Assembly (NCBI GenBank): GCA_023231265.1
Contig: JALNVT010000142.1
Location: 1-6,864 of the forward strand
DNA from: Sphaerochaetaceae bacterium
Lineage (GTDB): Bacteria; Spirochaetota; Spirochaetia; Sphaerochaetales; Sphaerochaetaceae
Direction: 5' to 3'
Length of the DNA stretch: 6,864 nucleotides
The notes under the pieces were generated by a model. It was not told the DNA's origin. It made no database searches and saw only the letters and a list, made by a program, of their open reading frames with translations. The first letter of the stretch is position 1, and each line of letters begins with the position of its first letter. Positions 5,042-6,864 of the stretch are shown here, in pieces. A program made the position numbers and the translations under genes.

Positions 5042-5584
5042 TTAATCAAATGTATATGCTACTTTGATTGTGCTTGAGTAATCTGAAGCAGCTGGAAGTT
5101 CGACATTACCAGCAATTTTTAGTGTGAATGCTGCTACTGCTTCTGCCTCTGCTTTGTAACCATAAGGAATTAAAATGGATGCTTGATTGGATTGAGTCTT
5201 AGCGTTTTCATATTCTGTCCAGTTAACTGAAGGAATTATTGATGTTTCATAATCTGAACCATTTACAGTAGCAACGAACTGTGAAGAAGTGATATGGACA
5301 TTGAGATATGAATTTGTATTTTCATTACCGCTACTTCTTTGAACATAGAATTCTGAAGTCTCTGTTGTAGTTGTGAGGTCTATTGCATCACCATCATTGT
5401 AAAGGTAATCTGAATCTGTAACTGTACTGTCATCATTTACAAGGTTAAATGTAAATTCATTTTCAGCAACTGCACCATTGATTATGATGTTTCTGTTTGA
5501 TGTTGTTGTTGGGTTTGCTACAACTGCGAAAGTTGATGTGATTGCAATTGCTGAGATTGCCAATACTGTTAATAATTTTTTCAT
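5042..5584 (-). CDS. Secreted protein of unknown function, paralogue of the 4045-4584 gene
   Basis: This 180-residue protein has a Sec signal peptide (MKKLL, hydrophobic to about residue 22, cut after TFA at 20 or VVA at 23) and a Thr-rich linker NPTTTSN. The mature chain aligns along its whole length with the neighbour at about half identical residues by eye. Shared blocks are NRNIII-GAV (30-39), STV then DYLY (53-62), DLTTTT-TSEF (69-79), QRSSGNEN (82-89), GYKAE (142-146), VAAF-LKI (150-157) and SDY-STI-V (167-175). The variable segments lie at 100-140. Such conserved beta-type blocks with variable loops fit a surface or periplasmic beta-sandwich, possibly a pilin-like or matrix subunit, but no family is recognised. 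AAGGA (5593-5597) sets the start. It has its own promoter (5651-5679) and a strong terminator, so each paralogue is a single-gene unit. Confidence 0.82.
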   Translation of the reverse strand: MKKLLTVLAISAIAITSTFAVVANPTTTSNRNIIINGAVAENEFTFNLVNDDSTVTDSDYLYNDGDAIDLTTTTETSEFYVQRSSGNENTNSYLNVHITSSQFVATVNGSDYETSIIPSVNWTEYENAKTQSNQASILIPYGYKAEAEAVAAFTLKIAGNVELPAASDYSSTIKVAYTFD

Positions 5585-5650
5585 TTTTTTATTCCTTATG
5601 TAATAAGTTTTTTTTGTTTTTAAAGAAGATTTCCTTTTCTTTATGTCATT

Positions 5651-5679
5651 AATTTAACTTATCTTGTTAGTTATGTTAA
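5651..5679 (-). promoter_or_regulatory. Promoter of the 5042-5584 gene, within a duplicated upstream block
   Basis: On the minus strand the -35 box TTAACA (plus positions 5674-5679) is followed, again after exactly 17 nt, by TAAATT (5651-5656, four of six). The -35 lies in the block 5666-5684, which matches 4663-4681 at 17 of 19 positions. The block begins 81 bases upstream of this start codon and 78 bases upstream of the paralogue's. The leader is about 60 nt and purine-rich. Confidence 0.68.
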
Positions 5680-5758
5680 TAGTTAAGTTTTTGTAAGTTA
5701 CAAAAGTTTTACTGTAATATATAAATATATACAATGTAAAGAAATATTAAATGTATAT

Positions 5759-5827
5759 TTTAGTCTTTTATGAGCATGTTATTGAGAAGCCTGCAGGCAT
5801 AAGAGACTAAACCTGACATCTGTTTAG
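5759..5827. repeat. Long inverted repeat with a competing hairpin, function unknown
   Basis: TTTAGTCTTTTATG (5759-5772) and CATAAGAGACTAAA (5798-5811) are inverted repeats matching at 13 of 14 positions, the odd pair being G-U on the plus strand. The 25-nt interior includes most of a 10-bp palindrome, GCCTGCAGGC (5789-5798). The right arm also starts a second perfect hairpin, CTAAAC (5807-5812) with GTTTAG (5822-5827), so the two structures exclude each other. No T-run follows either. It lies between the divergent promoters at 5651-5679 (minus) and 5861-5869 (plus), outside both predicted transcripts. Confidence 0.6.
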
Positions 5828-5860
5828 ATTTATTTGCATGATGAAAAGAATTTTTTATTC

Positions 5861-5869
5861 TGCTATAAT
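5861..5869 (+). promoter_or_regulatory. Extended -10 promoter of the Nudix gene
   Basis: TGCTATAAT is a perfect extended -10 element (TG-N-TATAAT). No good -35 box is present at the usual distance, as is common for this promoter class. Transcription should start near 5876, giving a leader of only about 14 nt, just enough for the ribosome site. Confidence 0.75.
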
Positions 5870-5889
5870 TTGATCAGAAAGGGGGACTC

Positions 5890-6288
5890 ATGGAAAAAGG
5901 TGCAGGAGTGATTTTATACTCATACAATAAGAATGGGCATCTGTGTATTTTGCTTGGTCAACGAGCATATGATCCAGGTAAGGGAAGTTGGGGAATTCCT
6001 GGAGGTGGTATGGAAGCCTCTGATGGAGATGATTACCAAAATACAGCAATAAGAGAATGTTTCGAAGAAACTGGTATTGCTATAAAAAGACCTCTGATTG
6101 AATTTGATGATATAGAATTTCCTCATTTGCAGTGGAAAACTTTCATAAAAGAAGTTCCTTTTGATGATAGAAGATTATTCAAAGAGGAGATGCAGCAATC
6201 AGGTTGGTTTGAAATTGATAAATTACCAGCCCCTCTTGTATCTCATTTGGATGAAGAATTTGAGAATTTGAAGAAAATGCTCTGCTGA
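5890..6288 (+). CDS. Nudix hydrolase family protein
   Basis: This 132-residue protein is a minimal single-domain Nudix enzyme, a cytoplasmic Mg2+-dependent hydrolase of nucleoside-diphosphate-linked compounds. The strand GAGVILYSY opens the fold, and WGIPGGGME (34-42) leads into the Nudix box, whose helix AIRECFEETGI (53-63) has the metal-binding Glu residues 56, 59 and 60. The first half of the box is non-standard: from Gly40 to Arg55 there is one residue more than in GX5EX7REUXEEXGU, and Asp47 stands where Glu is usual. The loop DGDDYQNTA is found in some Nudix subgroups, so activity is likely kept. Substrate cannot be told; nucleotide clean-up, nucleotide-sugar or dinucleotide cleavage are all possible. 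AAAGGGGG (5878-5885) fixes the start. It is a single-gene unit with its own promoter. Confidence 0.93.
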   Translation: MEKGAGVILYSYNKNGHLCILLGQRAYDPGKGSWGIPGGGMEASDGDDYQNTAIRECFEETGIAIKRPLIEFDDIEFPHLQWKTFIKEVPFDDRRLFKEEMQQSGWFEIDKLPAPLVSHLDEEFENLKKMLC

Positions 6289-6475
6289 TGTACAACTGAG
6301 AGATTGCATTTAAAAAGATTTTTTCTATCCAATCAAACATGATGATAATCATTTATAACCTATATGTTTGAAAAATATCACTTTACTTTTGAAATATAAT
6401 ATCGAGTGAATTTTAAACCGATAATATATAAAAAAAACTTGTGAAATGTTATTTTTTCCTTTATTATCAAAGAAT
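6289..6475. promoter_or_regulatory. Intergenic region with a probable -10 box for the last gene
   Basis: TATAAT at 6395-6400 is a perfect -10 hexamer 75 bases before the ATG at 6476. The nearest -35-like hexamer, TTGAAA (6368-6373), is 21 bases away, too far for a standard promoter. I see no convincing terminator after the Nudix gene, so some read-through into the last gene is possible. Confidence 0.4.
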
Positions 6476-6864
6476 ATGAAAATTAGATTAAGAAAAAAGC
6501 TTATAAGCACCTTTATTATCGAAGGCGCTTTATTGTGTGCTTCATTATTCGCTATATCTCCTGCTGGTACTATTGTAGATATTGAACAGAATGATGAAGT
6601 AGGATCAAGTATATATCCTGTAGGGGCGTATTTGAATTATGGAGTTTATGACTTCCCAACTCTTCCTGAGGGACCTCTGCGGTTCTCTGTTGCACTGTCT
6701 GGAGGTTATACAACTCATTCAATTTCACAGAATCCATCAGATGGACTTGCTTATTGGTGTGACGGATACAAAAAAGACCCTATGAACACCACATCATATG
6801 GTGTGATATTCTCCTCCTATGATTTCAAACTGGCACAGAAGATTCCTGTTCCTTTTGATCTTCC
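6476..6864 (+). CDS. Secreted, possibly outer-membrane protein, N-terminal part (3' end outside window)
   Basis: An open frame of 129 codons runs off the window end without a stop. It begins with a basic n-region (MKIRLRKK) and a hydrophobic stretch to about residue 27, a Sec signal peptide probably cut near ASLFA. A Glu at residue 16 interrupts the hydrophobic core, which is unusual. The Cys at 21 lacks a standard lipobox, so a lipoprotein is unlikely. The mature part has short alternating, aromatic-rich strands (AYLNYGVYDF, RFSVALSGGYTTHSI, YGVIFSSYDFKLAQKIPV), which look like beta-barrel strands of an outer-membrane protein; that is inference. AAAGAA precedes ATG 6476 weakly. An in-frame ATG at 6446 would add ten residues but has no ribosome site. 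No family recognised. Confidence 0.7.
   Translation, partial: MKIRLRKKLISTFIIEGALLCASLFAISPAGTIVDIEQNDEVGSSIYPVGAYLNYGVYDFPTLPEGPLRFSVALSGGYTTHSISQNPSDGLAYWCDGYKKDPMNTTSYGVIFSSYDFKLAQKIPVPFDL

Overview
This is an AT-rich bacterial window with short intergenic regions in its first part, strong Shine-Dalgarno sites and clear sigma70-type promoters. No marker gene fixes the taxon. Secreted proteins with Sec signal peptides and a last gene that looks like an outer-membrane barrel suggest a diderm, probably anaerobic; a spirochaete is my guess, at low confidence.

Layout. (1) 1-1027: the end of a phosphate-uptake operon, with the C-terminal part of pstB, then phoU, closed by a strong intrinsic terminator. 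(2) 1070-3938: a metal or metalloid resistance cassette. A consensus promoter (TTGACA-N17-TATATT) is followed at once by a 32-bp palindrome, the likely operator of the first gene. That gene is an ArsR-family repressor with a Cys-X-Cys sensor motif. Next come a 76-residue thioredoxin-fold protein (TM0996/MTH895 type), two half-size permeases with a 1-nt overlap, and, after a 148-bp gap full of palindromes, a full-length ArsP/DUF318 permease with the TPFCSCS motif. (3) 3939-5690, minus strand: two paralogous secreted proteins of unknown function, about half identical, each with its own promoter sharing the same 19-nt block at nearly the same distance from the start, and each followed by a hairpin. 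(4) 5759-6288: an unexplained long inverted repeat, then a Nudix hydrolase gene with a perfect extended -10 promoter. (5) 6476-6864: the start of a secreted, probably outer-membrane protein cut by the window edge.

How it works together. PstB and PhoU belong to phosphate import and its signalling. The cassette reads as sense, handle and export: the repressor's cysteines would bind a soft metal or arsenical and release the operator, the small redox protein would hand over or reduce the substrate, and the permeases would export it. There is no arsenate reductase, methyltransferase or ArsB/Acr3 in view, so the substrate is open; trivalent (methyl)arsenic or a thiophilic metal are candidates. The paired secreted proteins are the least understood genes here and look like a recent duplication of a gene together with its promoter.
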